Below, piece after piece: positions 8,198 to 16,397 of a DNA stretch of 64,000 bases. Position numbers and translations under genes: made by a program. Under the pieces are notes generated by a model. The model was given only the letters and a program-made list of their open reading frames with translations, had not been told where the DNA came from and did not search any database. How positions within the stretch are numbered: position 1 is the stretch's first letter; each line of letters starts with the position of its first letter. Origin of the DNA: Brooklawnia propionicigenes (GTDB lineage: Bacteria; Actinomycetota; Actinomycetes; Propionibacteriales; Propionibacteriaceae); NCBI RefSeq assembly GCF_030297015.1, contig NZ_AP028056.1, positions 2,490,939-2,554,938 on the forward strand, in the 5' to 3' direction.

Positions 8198-9193
8198 ATG
8201 GCAGATCTGACAACGTCGTATCTGGGTTTGGACCTGCGAGCGCCGATCATCGCGTCGTGCAGCCCGCTGACCGGACACGAGGACTCGTTGCTGCAGCTGG
8301 CCGAAGCCGGTGCGGGAGCCGTCGTGTTGCCGAGTCTGTTCCAGGAAGAGGCCGAAGCCGAAGAGCTCGCGGCGTCCGACTTGATGGATACCGGTGACGA
8401 CTTCGCCGAGTTCGCCTCCGCGCCGCTGCCGGAGATCGAGTTCACGGAGATCGGGCCGGCCCGCCATATCGACCGGCTGCGCCGCGCCAAGGAACTGGTC
8501 GACATTCCGGTGCTGGCCAGCGTAAACGGCTCCCGGGTGGGGGACTGGGCCAGATATGCCCAGATGCTCGCCGAGGCCGGCGCGGACGCGATCGAGTTGA
8601 ACCTGTTCTCGGTGAACACCGACCCCGACGAGTCATCGGCTGATGTCGAGGCCCGGTACCTGCAGATCATCGAGTCGGTTCGTGGACGCATCGCGGTGCC
8701 GTTGGCGGTGAAGCTCTCGCAGCACATCACCGGGTTGAGTTCGTTCGCGCGCCGTATCCAGGAGGCCGGAGCCGATGGGTTGGTGCTGTTCAACCGCTTC
8801 TACGGCGCCGAGGTCGATCTCGACTCCTTGACGTTGGAGAGCCGTCTGGCGCTCTCGTCGCCCGACGAACTGCGTTTTCCGCTGCGGTGGATCGGGATCT
8901 TGCGGGCGCAGCGTCCGGGCCTGTCGCTCGCCGCGACTTCGGGTGTCCACAGTGGTTTGGACGCTGCGAAGGCCCTGCTGGTCGGCGCCGATGTGGCCTG
9001 TACCACCTCTGCGGTGCTGCAGCGCGGACCGGGCTATCTCGCCGTGATGCTGCGCGAGCTGGACGCCTGGTTGGACGAGCATGACTACGAGTCGGTGCGT
9101 CAGCTGCGGGGCTCGATGAGCGCGGCCAACGTTCCCGACCCGGGCCAGTTCGAGCGCGCCCAGTACATGAAGGTCGTCACCTCGTCCCTGTGA
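8198..9193 (+). CDS. Dihydroorotate dehydrogenase-like FMN protein
   Basis: The 331-residue TIM-barrel protein belongs to the PyrD-like flavoprotein family. Supporting motifs are APIIASCSPLTGHEDSL near the N-terminus, ADAIELNLFSVNTD, VPLAVKLSQH, ADGLVLFNRFYG and a phosphate-binding end GVHSGLDAAKALLVGADVA. It starts three bases after the nifJ stop and so is almost certainly co-transcribed. Linked nifJ and pyrD-like genes occur in other anaerobes, which makes it more likely an electron-transfer partner or a paralogue of uncertain substrate than the pyrimidine-pathway enzyme. I cannot assign the substrate. Confidence 0.85.
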   Translation: MADLTTSYLGLDLRAPIIASCSPLTGHEDSLLQLAEAGAGAVVLPSLFQEEAEAEELAASDLMDTGDDFAEFASAPLPEIEFTEIGPARHIDRLRRAKELVDIPVLASVNGSRVGDWARYAQMLAEAGADAIELNLFSVNTDPDESSADVEARYLQIIESVRGRIAVPLAVKLSQHITGLSSFARRIQEAGADGLVLFNRFYGAEVDLDSLTLESRLALSSPDELRFPLRWIGILRAQRPGLSLAATSGVHSGLDAAKALLVGADVACTTSAVLQRGPGYLAVMLRELDAWLDEHDYESVRQLRGSMSAANVPDPGQFERAQYMKVVTSSL

Positions 9194-9204
9194 CCGCAAC
9201 CGGG

Positions 9205-9210
9205 TAGCGT
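9205..9210 (+). promoter_or_regulatory. -10 hexamer TAGCGT of a leaderless promoter
   Basis: The hexamer lies six bases before the ATG at 9217, so transcription should start at or next to the start codon. No ribosome binding site is present. Confidence 0.65.
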
Positions 9211-9216
9211 CGAAGC

Positions 9217-9435
9217 ATGGCTGAGGATCCGGTGCCCCGCTACGAGCCGTTTGCCGACAGGATCGTGCGCGAGGCGATCGAGCGGGGGGAGTTCGACAAT
9301 CTGCCGGGCAAGGGCAAGCCGCTGCACCTCAAACGCGTCGGCGATCCCGATTGGTGGATCAAGGACAAGCTCGAGCGCGAGCAGTTGGATCATGGCGAAC
9401 TGCGCCGGCAGTGGCGAAATCGCCGGGACGGCTGA
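9217..9435 (+). CDS. DUF1992 (DnaJ-homologue C28 conserved domain) small protein
   Basis: The 72-residue protein consists almost entirely of the DUF1992 domain. The typical core is recognisable: ADRIVREAIERGEFDNLPGKGKPL followed by the tryptophan-rich DPDWWIKDKL. (The core is quoted in two pieces, the first covering FADRIVREAIERGEFDNL.) Function of the family is unknown. It follows the flavoprotein gene by 23 bp but has its own -10 element, so it may be transcribed separately. Confidence 0.85.
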   Translation: MAEDPVPRYEPFADRIVREAIERGEFDNLPGKGKPLHLKRVGDPDWWIKDKLEREQLDHGELRRQWRNRRDG

Positions 9436-9543
9436 GAATTCTTGAGTCGGCGCGCGACGGTCGGCGATAGGCCGTAAGATTCCTGCCAGTTGGAGACCGG
9501 CCAATCCGTGTGGTCTCGTAAGCCGATTTGAAGGAGATATGCC

Positions 9544-9801
9544 ATGGCCAAGAAGACCGTCATCGTGGGTTCTTCTGTTGGACTGCACGCCCGCCCCGCA
9601 GCCACCGTCGCCGCCGCAGCGGGTGAGTACGACGACGAGATCACCCTCTCACTGGCCGGTGGCGACCCGATCGACGCGTCCTCGGTGTTGCTCATCATGA
9701 CCTTGGGTGCCGAGCACGGCAGCGAAATCACCGTTGAGTCCGACAACGCCGAGGCCGTCGACAAGATCGCCGCCCTCATCGAGAAGGACCTCGACGCCTG
9801 A
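9544..9801 (+). CDS. ptsH: Phosphocarrier protein HPr
   Basis: At 85 residues it has the normal HPr length. His15 in GLHARPAA is the phosphorylation site used by enzyme I and passed to EIIA domains. Ser46 (DASSVLLIM) is at the regulatory position phosphorylated by HPr kinase in low-G+C Gram-positives; in actinobacteria that regulation is usually absent. A strong ribosome binding site AAGGAGATAT precedes the ATG. It is monocistronic, 6 kb from the broken fructose EII gene, and must serve other PTS transporters if any remain active. Confidence 0.97.
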   Translation: MAKKTVIVGSSVGLHARPAATVAAAAGEYDDEITLSLAGGDPIDASSVLLIMTLGAEHGSEITVESDNAEAVDKIAALIEKDLDA

Positions 9802-9809
9802 TCCGTCAG

Positions 9810-9861
9810 GGCGTCTTGGTGGTCACTGCTTTCGTGCAACCACCCCGGCCACCAAGACGCC
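9810..9861. terminator. Hairpin between convergent ptsH and ligase-family gene
   Basis: A perfect 13-bp stem (GGCGTCTTGGTGG at 9810-9822 with CCACCAAGACGCC at 9849-9861) encloses a 26-base loop. It sits nine bases after the ptsH stop and between convergent genes, so a bidirectional terminator is likely. There is no T-tract. Confidence 0.6.
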
Positions 9862-9881
9862 GCGGTCGCTTCCGACCTTCG

Positions 9882-10370
9882 TCACCCGCCCAGCGGCCAG
9901 CGTCCGATGAGGTGACACTCGTTGCTGCGGTACCAAACCAATTCCAGGGCATTGGCGCGCCCATGTACCGGCAGCAGGCCGTCCAGCAGAGCCTCGGTGG
10001 ACGCCACGCCGACCTGAGCTGATAACCGATCCAGTGTCAGATGCGGCAGGGGATCGTCCCCGCCGTAGGGGCGCACCTGCGGATGCGCCAGCCACGCGCC
10101 GGCCGTCAATTGCTTGAACTCTCCGGTCTTGTCGGTGTGCAGATAGATCGTGCCGTCGGCGAAGGTGTCGACGTGATCCAGCTCGAAATCGAACGGTTTG
10201 CTGGACGCCGCCAAGGCGGCGATCGCTTCGACGTCCCAGCTGGTCAGCGGAGCGAGCACGGTGATGTGCGCATGGTGGAAGCCCGGATCGTCGCTGATGA
10301 AACCCGCGTCGTAGTGCCGGGTGCGCGTGACGATCCAATCCTCCAACTCGATGACCGGGACCTGCAGCAC
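9882..10370 (-). CDS. 2'-5' RNA ligase / phosphodiesterase superfamily protein
   Basis: The protein carries the two H-x-T/H-x-T-like motifs of the 2H phosphoesterase superfamily, HAHITVL and HLTLDRL, separated by about 80 residues. Members cleave or ligate 2'-5' phosphodiester bonds in RNA or cyclic nucleotides. I place the start at GTG 10370 (VLQVPVIELEDW), where family-like sequence begins, giving 162 residues. Upstream ATG codons at 10460 and 10451, or a TTG at 10475 overlapping the carboxylase stop, would add an Arg/Gly-rich stretch of doubtful reality. It lies directly downstream of the carboxylase alpha gene. The substrate is unknown. Confidence 0.8.
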   Translation of the reverse strand: MLQVPVIELEDWIVTRTRHYDAGFISDDPGFHHAHITVLAPLTSWDVEAIAALAASSKPFDFELDHVDTFADGTIYLHTDKTGEFKQLTAGAWLAHPQVRPYGGDDPLPHLTLDRLSAQVGVASTEALLDGLLPVHGRANALELVWYRSNECHLIGRWPLGG

Positions 10371-10471
10371 CGCGTGCCCCGGCCAGCCCACGGATCTGCG
10401 GCCCGGGCGATCCTGCTCGCCCACCCCTACGCGACCCGGCCGGGCAGGCATCGACGCCATCCGCAAGCCGG

Positions 10472-12223
10472 TCAATCCTCGACAATCAGGCAGATGACCT
10501 CGCCCGAGGTCAGCGATGTCCCGGCCTCGACCAGATCGCGCACCACACCGGAGTGGTGCGCGCTGATCGGCTGCTCCATCTTCATGGCCTCCAAGACCAC
10601 GATCAGGTCACCCTCGCTCACCGTGTCGCCGTCGGACACCGCAGTCTTGACGATGGTGCCCTGCATCGGAGAGGTCAGCGCCTCGGACTGATCGGCGGGG
10701 CTGATCGAGCGGGCCCGGCGGGTCGGCTTCTTCGGCTTGACGGGCCCGGCTGCACCACCCAGGTTGGCCGGCACCTTGACCTCCAGGCGACGGCCGTTGA
10801 CCTCCACGACGACGACCTTGGACGGGGTCTGCACGTCGGGCTCGCCGAGCTCGCCCAGGTACGGCTCGATCCTGCCGGTGAATCCCGTCTCGATCCAGTC
10901 GGTGTAGACGCCGAACTGGCCATCGGGCGCAGTGAAGGCTGGATCGCGCAGGAGAGCCTTGTGGAATGGCGCGACCGTCGGCATGCCTTCGATGAGGAAC
11001 TCGTCGAGTGCGCGGCGAGCCCGGGCGAGCGCCTCCTCGCGGCTCGAACCGGTGATGACCAGCTTGCCGAGCAGCGAATCGAAGGCTCCTGGCACGGTCA
11101 TGCCACGGCGGTAGCCTTCGTCCATGCGCACGCCCGGGCCGCACGGCGGACGCCAGCGGGTCAGCGTGCCGGGAGCCGGCATGAAACCACGCCCGGGATC
11201 TTCGGCGTTGATGCGGAATTCGATCGAATGCCCATTGATGACGGGGTCGGCATCGGGCAGATGAGTGCCTTCGGCGATCGCGAACTGCCAGCGGACCAAG
11301 TCCCATCCGGTGACCTGTTCACTGACGGGATGCTCCACCTGAAGGCGAGTGTTGACCTCCAGAAAGCTGATCGTGCCGTCGATGCCGACCAGGAACTCGC
11401 AGGTCCCGGCGCCCACGTAGCCGGCCTCGCGCAAGATGGCCTTGCTCGACTCGTAGAGGCGCTGGGTTTGGGCGTCCGCGAGGAACGGCGCGGGCGCCTC
11501 CTCGACGAGCTTCTGGTGGCGGCGCTGCAATGAGCAGTCCCGGGTCGAGACCACGACCACCTGGCCGTACTGGTCGGCCAGGCATTGGGTCTCCACATGC
11601 CGCGGACGATCGAGATAGCGCTCGACGAAGCACTCGCCGCGTCCGAAGGCGGTCACCGCCTCGCGGGTCGCCGACTCGAACATCTCACGGATCTCGTCGC
11701 GCTGCCGGGCGACCTTTAGGCCGCGTCCGCCGCCACCGTGAGCAGCCTTGATCGCGATCGGCAGGCCGTAGGCGTCGGCGAAGGCGACTACCTCGTCCGC
11801 ATCTGCCACCGGATCGGCGGTGCCGGGCACCAGCGGGGCACCCACCCGCTGCGCGATGTGGCGGGCCTGCACCTTGTCGCCGAGTGCCTCGATGGCTGCC
11901 GGGGGAGGGCCGACCCAGGTCAGGCCGGCGTCGATGACAGCCTGCGCGAATCCGGCGTTCTCCGACAAGAACCCGTAGCCGGGATGAACTGCGTCCGCCC
12001 CGCTGCGTTTCGCGATGTCCAGCAGCTTGTCGATGTTGAGGTAGGTCTCAGCAGGGGTGGCGCCACGAAGTGCGAACGCCTCGTCCGCGAGTTCCACGAA
12101 CAGTGCAGCGGAATCTGAATCGGCGTAGACGGCGACTGAGGTGATGCCCGCGTCCCGTGCGGCCCTGATGACACGAACCGCGATCTCGCCGCGGTTGGCC
12201 ACCACCAGCTTGGTGATCGTCAT
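10472..12223 (-). CDS. Acyl-CoA (acetyl/propionyl-CoA) carboxylase alpha: biotin carboxylase plus biotin carrier
   Basis: The 583-residue protein has an N-terminal biotin carboxylase ([20 protein letters not shown], the glycine-rich ATP loop [11 protein letters not shown], and the active-site segment [12 protein letters not shown]). It ends in a biotinyl domain with EAMKMEQP, where Lys548 should carry biotin. It carboxylates biotin with bicarbonate and ATP, then hands CO2 to a beta subunit such as the one at 16394-17965. Domain order and length match AccA3-type actinobacterial subunits. The ATG at 12223 has no ribosome binding site but has a TAGACT hexamer seven bases upstream. Whether acetyl-CoA or propionyl-CoA is the main substrate cannot be told from this subunit. 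Confidence 0.95.
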   Translation of the reverse strand: MTITKLVVANRGEIAVRVIRAARDAGITSVAVYADSDSAALFVELADEAFALRGATPAETYLNIDKLLDIAKRSGADAVHPGYGFLSENAGFAQAVIDAGLTWVGPPPAAIEALGDKVQARHIAQRVGAPLVPGTADPVADADEVVAFADAYGLPIAIKAAHGGGGRGLKVARQRDEIREMFESATREAVTAFGRGECFVERYLDRPRHVETQCLADQYGQVVVVSTRDCSLQRRHQKLVEEAPAPFLADAQTQRLYESSKAILREAGYVGAGTCEFLVGIDGTISFLEVNTRLQVEHPVSEQVTGWDLVRWQFAIAEGTHLPDADPVINGHSIEFRINAEDPGRGFMPAPGTLTRWRPPCGPGVRMDEGYRRGMTVPGAFDSLLGKLVITGSSREEALARARRALDEFLIEGMPTVAPFHKALLRDPAFTAPDGQFGVYTDWIETGFTGRIEPYLGELGEPDVQTPSKVVVVEVNGRRLEVKVPANLGGAAGPVKPKKPTRRARSISPADQSEALTSPMQGTIVKTAVSDGDTVSEGDLIVVLEAMKMEQPISAHHSGVVRDLVEAGTSLTSGEVICLIVED

Positions 12224-12230
12224 GATGGGG

Positions 12231-12236
12231 AGTCTA
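12231..12236 (-). promoter_or_regulatory. -10 hexamer TAGACT of a leaderless promoter (carboxylase alpha)
   Basis: Seven bases separate it from the ATG at 12223. It lies back-to-back with the Nudix-gene hexamer at 12244-12249 inside a 32-bp divergent intergenic region. Confidence 0.65.
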
Positions 12237-12243
12237 GAAGTTT

Positions 12244-12249
12244 TAGTCT
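12244..12249 (+). promoter_or_regulatory. -10 hexamer TAGTCT of a leaderless promoter (Nudix gene)
   Basis: Six bases separate it from the ATG at 12256. No ribosome binding site is visible. Confidence 0.65.
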
Positions 12250-12255
12250 GGTTTC

Positions 12256-12747
12256 ATGCCTACTCCAGATTTCATCCTCGCGTTGCGCGCCAAAGTCGGC
12301 AATCATCCGCTGTGGGTGCCTGGGGTCACCGCCGTGGTTCTGCGGCCGTTCGACGAGCCCGAAGAGGTGCTGCTGGTGCGTCGCGCGGACGACCGAACTT
12401 GGACTCCGGTGAAGGGGATCATGGAGCCGGCCGAATCGGTTACGGCGGCAGCCAAGCGCGAATGCCTCGAAGAAACCGGCGTCGTCATTGAGATCGACCG
12501 CCTGGTCAGTGTGGCGGTCAACGGTCCGGTCCGGTACGCGAATGGCGATGTGACCGACTACCTGGATCACACCGTCCGGGCGCGCTGGATCTCCGGAGAA
12601 CCGGTGGTGGGCGATGACGAGTCGGTCGACACCGGTTGGTTCAGGCTGGACGATCTGCCCGCTCCGATTCCGGCTTCCGATCTGGCCCGGATCGAGATCG
12701 CGGTCGCCAATCCCCGTGATGTCGTCTTGGACGGGGTGCCGCGCTAA
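12256..12747 (+). CDS. Nudix hydrolase
   Basis: The 163-residue protein contains a complete Nudix box (GIMEPAESVTAAAKRECLEE continuing into TGV) at about residues 55-77. This motif coordinates the metal ions used to hydrolyse nucleoside diphosphates linked to another group. The rest of the fold is consistent with a stand-alone Nudix protein: VPGVTAVVLRP before the box and a VDTGWFRLDDLP segment after it. The substrate cannot be predicted. It is monocistronic and divergent from the carboxylase alpha gene. Confidence 0.92.
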   Translation: MPTPDFILALRAKVGNHPLWVPGVTAVVLRPFDEPEEVLLVRRADDRTWTPVKGIMEPAESVTAAAKRECLEETGVVIEIDRLVSVAVNGPVRYANGDVTDYLDHTVRARWISGEPVVGDDESVDTGWFRLDDLPAPIPASDLARIEIAVANPRDVVLDGVPR

Positions 12748-12965
12748 GTCAGCGCGTTCGTCCGGGGGAACCCCCGCGGCGGTCCCGGCCATATGTGCCA
12801 AGTCTGCGCTGCGCGGCTGACAACGGTATACGGGCGCTCGCTGGATGGACAACGGCCATTGCGATCATGCCCGCCGCGTAGCGTGCCGTGATCATGACGC
12901 ATCGATTCCTGATGCACCGATCGCGAACGGCTCAACCCCTCCGCCGTCCGCAGAAAGGAGTCTCC
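12748..12965. other. Intergenic region with small hairpins, ansP promoter region
   Basis: The 218 bp hold a short GC-rich hairpin spanning the Nudix stop codon (CGCGCT at 12740-12745 with AGCGCG at 12751-12756) and a tight CGGGGG/CCCCCG repeat at 12763-12776. Either could terminate the Nudix transcript. No convincing promoter consensus is seen, and no small gene was recognised. Confidence 0.4.
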
Positions 12966-14453
12966 ATGGCCACCCCTCATTCGGCCCAGGTAGCCGAGAA
13001 GATCGTGGATAAGGGTGATCAGGGTTACGACAAGGCACTCAAGCGCCGCCATATCCAGATGATCGCCATCGGCGGGTCCATCGGCACCGGCCTGTTCCTG
13101 GGAGCAGGAGGACGCATCGCCGACGGCGGCCCGGCGCTGGCGCTGTCCTACGCCATCTGTGGCGTTTTCGCCTTCATCATGGTGCGCGCGCTCGGGGAGC
13201 TGTCGATCCGGCGCCCCTCGTCGGGTGCCTTCGTGTCCTACGCGCGGGAGTTCATGGGCGAGAAGGGCGCATTCGTCACCGGCTGGTTGTTCTTCCTCGA
13301 CTGGTCGACCACCGTGATGGCCGACATCACCGCCGTCGCGCTCTACCTGCACCATTGGCGGTTCTTCCAGCCGATCCCCCAGTGGTCGCTGGCCATGACC
13401 GCGTTGGCCCTCGTTTTCGTCCTCAACATGCTCAGCGTGAAGTTCTTCGGCGAGGCAGAGTTCTGGTTCGCCGCTATCAAGGTGACGGCCATCGTGACCT
13501 TCATGGTCGTGGCGATCTGGGCGATCCTGACCGGGCACGCCGTGGCCAATGACACCATCCCCGACGCCCAGGCAGGCTTCTCGAACTGGACGAACTACGG
13601 CGGCTTCTTCCCCGCCGGAGTCGGTGCGATGCTGATGCTGACTCTCGGCGTGGTCTTCGCTTTCGGCGGCACCGAGATGGTCGGTGTGGCCGCGGGCGAG
13701 GCGAAGAACGCCAGGGAGATCCTGCCCAAGGCCGTCAACTCGATGATCCTGCGCATCTTCGTCTTCTATGTGGGGTCGGTCATCCTCATGACGCTCGTGC
13801 TGCCCTGGCGGGCCTACTCGAAGAACGAGTCCCCGTTCGTGACGTTCTTCTCCGGGATCGGTGTGCCGCACGCCGGTGACATCATGCAGGTGGTGGTGCT
13901 CACCGCCGCCCTGAGCTCGCTCAATGCGGGCCTGTATGCGACGGGCCGCACCCTGCGCTCCATGGCCATTGCCGGCGAGGCCCCACATTTCGCCGGCCGG
14001 CTCAACCGCCACAAGGTGCCCTACGGCGGCATCATCATCACCGCGGTCCTGGGGCTGTTCGGGGTTGCACTGAACCTGATCGTGCCCGAGAACGCCTTCA
14101 GCATCGTGATGAACCTGGCGGGCATCGGCATCGCCGGCACCTGGATGTCGATCCTGGTGACGCACTGGATCTTCATCCGGCGGGCTGCGCAGGGCTTGGA
14201 CACGCGTCCGGAGTACCGGCTGTTCGGCGCGCCCTATACGAATGCCGCAACGATCATCTTCCTGCTCGTGGTGATCGTTTCCATGGCCTTCGACGTGAAC
14301 AACGGCGGGCCCTGGACGCTCGCCCTGTTCGGGCTCATCTGCCTGGCGATGGTGATCGGCTGGTACAGCGTGCGCGACCGCATCAGGGCCGACAAGCTGG
14401 ACGAGATCGCAATCGAGGAGCCCGCAGAACTGGCTCCGGGTGAGAACTCCTAG
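12966..14453 (+). CDS. ansP: Amino acid permease (APC superfamily, AAT type), probably L-asparagine
   Basis: The 495-residue membrane protein has about 12 hydrophobic segments and the AAT-family signature LKRRHIQMIAIGGSIGTGLF near the N-terminus, followed by FGGTEMVGVAAGEAKN midway. The ATG at 12966 follows AAAGGAG; an earlier in-frame start at 12888 would add an unconserved tail. An asparaginase gene begins nine bases after its stop, so L-asparagine is the likely substrate. AAT members also carry GABA and other amino acids, so this is an inference from context. Confidence 0.88.
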   Translation: MATPHSAQVAEKIVDKGDQGYDKALKRRHIQMIAIGGSIGTGLFLGAGGRIADGGPALALSYAICGVFAFIMVRALGELSIRRPSSGAFVSYAREFMGEKGAFVTGWLFFLDWSTTVMADITAVALYLHHWRFFQPIPQWSLAMTALALVFVLNMLSVKFFGEAEFWFAAIKVTAIVTFMVVAIWAILTGHAVANDTIPDAQAGFSNWTNYGGFFPAGVGAMLMLTLGVVFAFGGTEMVGVAAGEAKNAREILPKAVNSMILRIFVFYVGSVILMTLVLPWRAYSKNESPFVTFFSGIGVPHAGDIMQVVVLTAALSSLNAGLYATGRTLRSMAIAGEAPHFAGRLNRHKVPYGGIIITAVLGLFGVALNLIVPENAFSIVMNLAGIGIAGTWMSILVTHWIFIRRAAQGLDTRPEYRLFGAPYTNAATIIFLLVVIVSMAFDVNNGGPWTLALFGLICLAMVIGWYSVRDRIRADKLDEIAIEEPAELAPGENS

Positions 14454-14462
14454 CGACCGACG

Positions 14463-15455
14463 ATGCGCGTTCACATCCTGTACACCGGCGGCACTCTCGG
14501 CATGATCGACACGCCTGCCGGCCTGGCGCCCGGCGCCGACCTGACCGGCTGGCTCGACCGGCTGCTCACCGGCACCGATCTGGCCGACGAGGTCACGTTG
14601 AGCGCCTTCGATCATCTCATCGACTCGTCGAATGCCACGCCCGCGGACTGGGCTGCGATCACCGCCGACCTGTGGGCTCACCAGCAGGAGGCCGACGGAT
14701 TCGTGGTGCTGCACGGCACCGACACCATGTCCTACACCTCATCGGCGCTGAGCTTCGCGCTGACCGATTTCGGCAAGCCGGTGGTGCTCACCGGCTCCCA
14801 GTATCCGCTGGGCGTGGTCGGCTCGGACGCCACCCCCAACGTGACCGGGGCCCTGCGTGCCGTCACGTCCGGCAAGCTCGATCGGGTGGCGGTCTTCTTC
14901 GGGCACAAGCTGCTGGCCGGTAACCGAGTGATGAAGACCTCATCGTGGGCCTTCCAGGGGTTCGACTGTCCGAGCGTGCCTGCTCTGGCGCTCACCGGAG
15001 CGCCCTGGCAGTGGACGCCCGCCGTGCAGACCGGCTGCGGCTGGCACGACCCGGCCCCGTATCAGCGCCATGACGTACTGGTGCTGGATCTGGCGCCGGG
15101 CATCACCGCAGCCCGGCTGGCGGCGGCTCTGGATCCTCTTCCGGAGGCCGTGGTGCTCCGCGCCTTCGGGGTGGGGAATATGCCCAGCGAGGAGCCGGGC
15201 CTGGCCGCGGTCATCAGCGACACGATTGCGTCCGGAGTGCCGCTGGTGGTCGCCTCCCAGTGCCCTCAGGCCGATGTGCTGTTGGGGCATTACGAGGCCG
15301 GCCACGCGCTGGCCCAGGCCGGCGCGATCAGCGCTCGCGACATGACGATCGAGGCGGTCTACGCGAAGCTCGTCTTCCTGCTCTGCCAGGGTCTGGCGGC
15401 CGAGGAGATCGCCCACTGGATGGTCACCGACATTGCCGGTGAACTGAGCAGCTGA
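14463..15455 (+). CDS. ansA: L-asparaginase, type I (cytoplasmic)
   Basis: The 330-residue enzyme hydrolyses L-asparagine to aspartate and ammonia. The two catalytic threonine motifs are clear: YTGGTLGM with Thr11 and LHGTDTMSYT with Thr86-Asp87. Further family positions (VVLTGSQYPLG and VFFGHKLLAGNR) are present. There is no signal peptide, so it acts inside the cell. It is nine bases downstream of the permease and is presumably co-transcribed, forming an asparagine uptake and deamidation unit. Confidence 0.95.
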   Translation: MRVHILYTGGTLGMIDTPAGLAPGADLTGWLDRLLTGTDLADEVTLSAFDHLIDSSNATPADWAAITADLWAHQQEADGFVVLHGTDTMSYTSSALSFALTDFGKPVVLTGSQYPLGVVGSDATPNVTGALRAVTSGKLDRVAVFFGHKLLAGNRVMKTSSWAFQGFDCPSVPALALTGAPWQWTPAVQTGCGWHDPAPYQRHDVLVLDLAPGITAARLAAALDPLPEAVVLRAFGVGNMPSEEPGLAAVISDTIASGVPLVVASQCPQADVLLGHYEAGHALAQAGAISARDMTIEAVYAKLVFLLCQGLAAEEIAHWMVTDIAGELSS

Positions 15456-15456
15456 T

Positions 15457-15486
15457 TGGCGTCGAGGACTGTGGCGTCGAGGACTG
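15457..15486 (+). repeat. Two tandem copies of a 15-bp unit
   Basis: TGGCGTCGAGGACTG occurs twice without a gap, followed by a broken third start, just after the asparaginase stop and before the convergent maf gene. Its role is unknown; it is probably a replication-slippage product. Confidence 0.7.
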
Positions 15487-15512
15487 TGGCGGTGCGACGA
15501 CAGAGCCCGCCG

Positions 15513-16181
15513 CTACAGCTCTTCGCCGCCTTGGTCGAGTGCCCACAATCCCTGCCAGGCGACACCCAGGTCGAGCAGCATCTGCCGCACCAGCGGTAGC
15601 GAGATACCCACCACATTGTGTGGGTCGCCGCTGATGCGAGTGATGAAGGGCCCACCGAAACCATCGATGGTGAACCCCCCGGCCACCCGCTGGGGTTCCC
15701 CGGTAGCCGCATATGCGGCGATCTCGGCATCGGTCAGGTCGGCGAAGGTCACCCCGGTCTCGGCGACCCGCACCTGGGAACGCACATCATCTGATCCGTG
15801 CACCACGGCGACATAGTGACCGGTGTAGAACAGGCCCTGCCGTGCCCGCATCCGGTACCAGCGGACGATGGCGGCCTCCTGGGTCCCGGGCTTGCCGTAG
15901 ACGCGCCCCTCGATCTCCAGCATGGAGTCGCAGGCCAGCAGCACGAACGGTGCCTCGAGCTCGCCCGACGCCTCGATCTTGCGCAGCACGGACTCGCCCT
16001 TCAGCCGCGCGAGTTCGGCGGTCATCTCGGGGGCGCCCGGACGGTGCACCGTCTGTTCGTCCACATCAGGGACGACGATCAGCGGCTCGATGCCTGCCTG
16101 CTGCAACGTGAGAAGCCGCGCCGGCGAACTCGATCCGAGGACGACCAGTCGGGGCTGCGGTGCGGCTGTGGGTTTGGGCAC
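15513..16181 (-). CDS. maf: Maf-family nucleoside triphosphate pyrophosphatase
   Basis: The 222-residue protein opens with the Maf signature LGSSSPARLLTLQQAGI, then has ACDSMLEIEGRVYGKP (catalytic Asp region) and GGFTIDGFGGPFI. Maf proteins hydrolyse non-canonical or modified nucleotides to monophosphates. The start is GTG 16181, six bases from a TAGGAT hexamer whose first three bases are the TAG stop of the upstream accE gene. It therefore may be transcribed from its own promoter as well as with the carboxylase genes. Confidence 0.92.
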   Translation of the reverse strand: MPKPTAAPQPRLVVLGSSSPARLLTLQQAGIEPLIVVPDVDEQTVHRPGAPEMTAELARLKGESVLRKIEASGELEAPFVLLACDSMLEIEGRVYGKPGTQEAAIVRWYRMRARQGLFYTGHYVAVVHGSDDVRSQVRVAETGVTFADLTDAEIAAYAATGEPQRVAGGFTIDGFGGPFITRISGDPHNVVGISLPLVRQMLLDLGVAWQGLWALDQGGEEL

Positions 16182-16187
16182 GGTCCC

Positions 16188-16193
16188 ATCCTA
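16188..16193 (-). promoter_or_regulatory. -10 hexamer TAGGAT of a leaderless promoter (maf), overlapping the accE stop codon
   Basis: The hexamer begins with the TAG stop codon of the upstream gene (16193-16191) and lies six bases before GTG 16181. Confidence 0.6.
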
Positions 16194-16397
16194 GAGAAGG
16201 CTGCCTCGCCAGGCTTCCGGCCCGGACACAAACGGCTGCCGGACCTTGCGCCAGTACGAGTTCCAGCCGCCGGCGATCGGGCGATCCTTGTTCGGCTGGG
16301 CAGGTCCCGGGCCGGCCAGTTCGGCCGCGAGCACCACGACGACACCGGCGAGTTCCTCATCGTCCGGATTACCGCGCACGACCTCGAACTCGCTCAT
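16191..16397 (-). CDS. Acyl-CoA carboxylase epsilon subunit
   Basis: This 68-residue protein begins [20 protein letters not shown], the conserved core of the actinobacterial AccE/epsilon family, and ends with a tryptophan-containing segment. Epsilon subunits bind and stabilise the alpha-beta carboxylase holoenzyme. Its ATG overlaps the beta-subunit stop by four bases (16394-16397), so translation is coupled. The length and neighbourhood fit well. Confidence 0.88.
   Translation of the reverse strand: MSEFEVVRGNPDDEELAGVVVVLAAELAGPGPAQPNKDRPIAGGWNSYWRKVRQPFVSGPEAWRGSLL

Noticed and set aside
12744-14714. 656-codon open frame antisense to ansP
   Set aside because: It is the shadow of a high-G+C coding strand, is rich in His/Asp/Gly/Arg with no domain, and the other strand encodes a clear permease.
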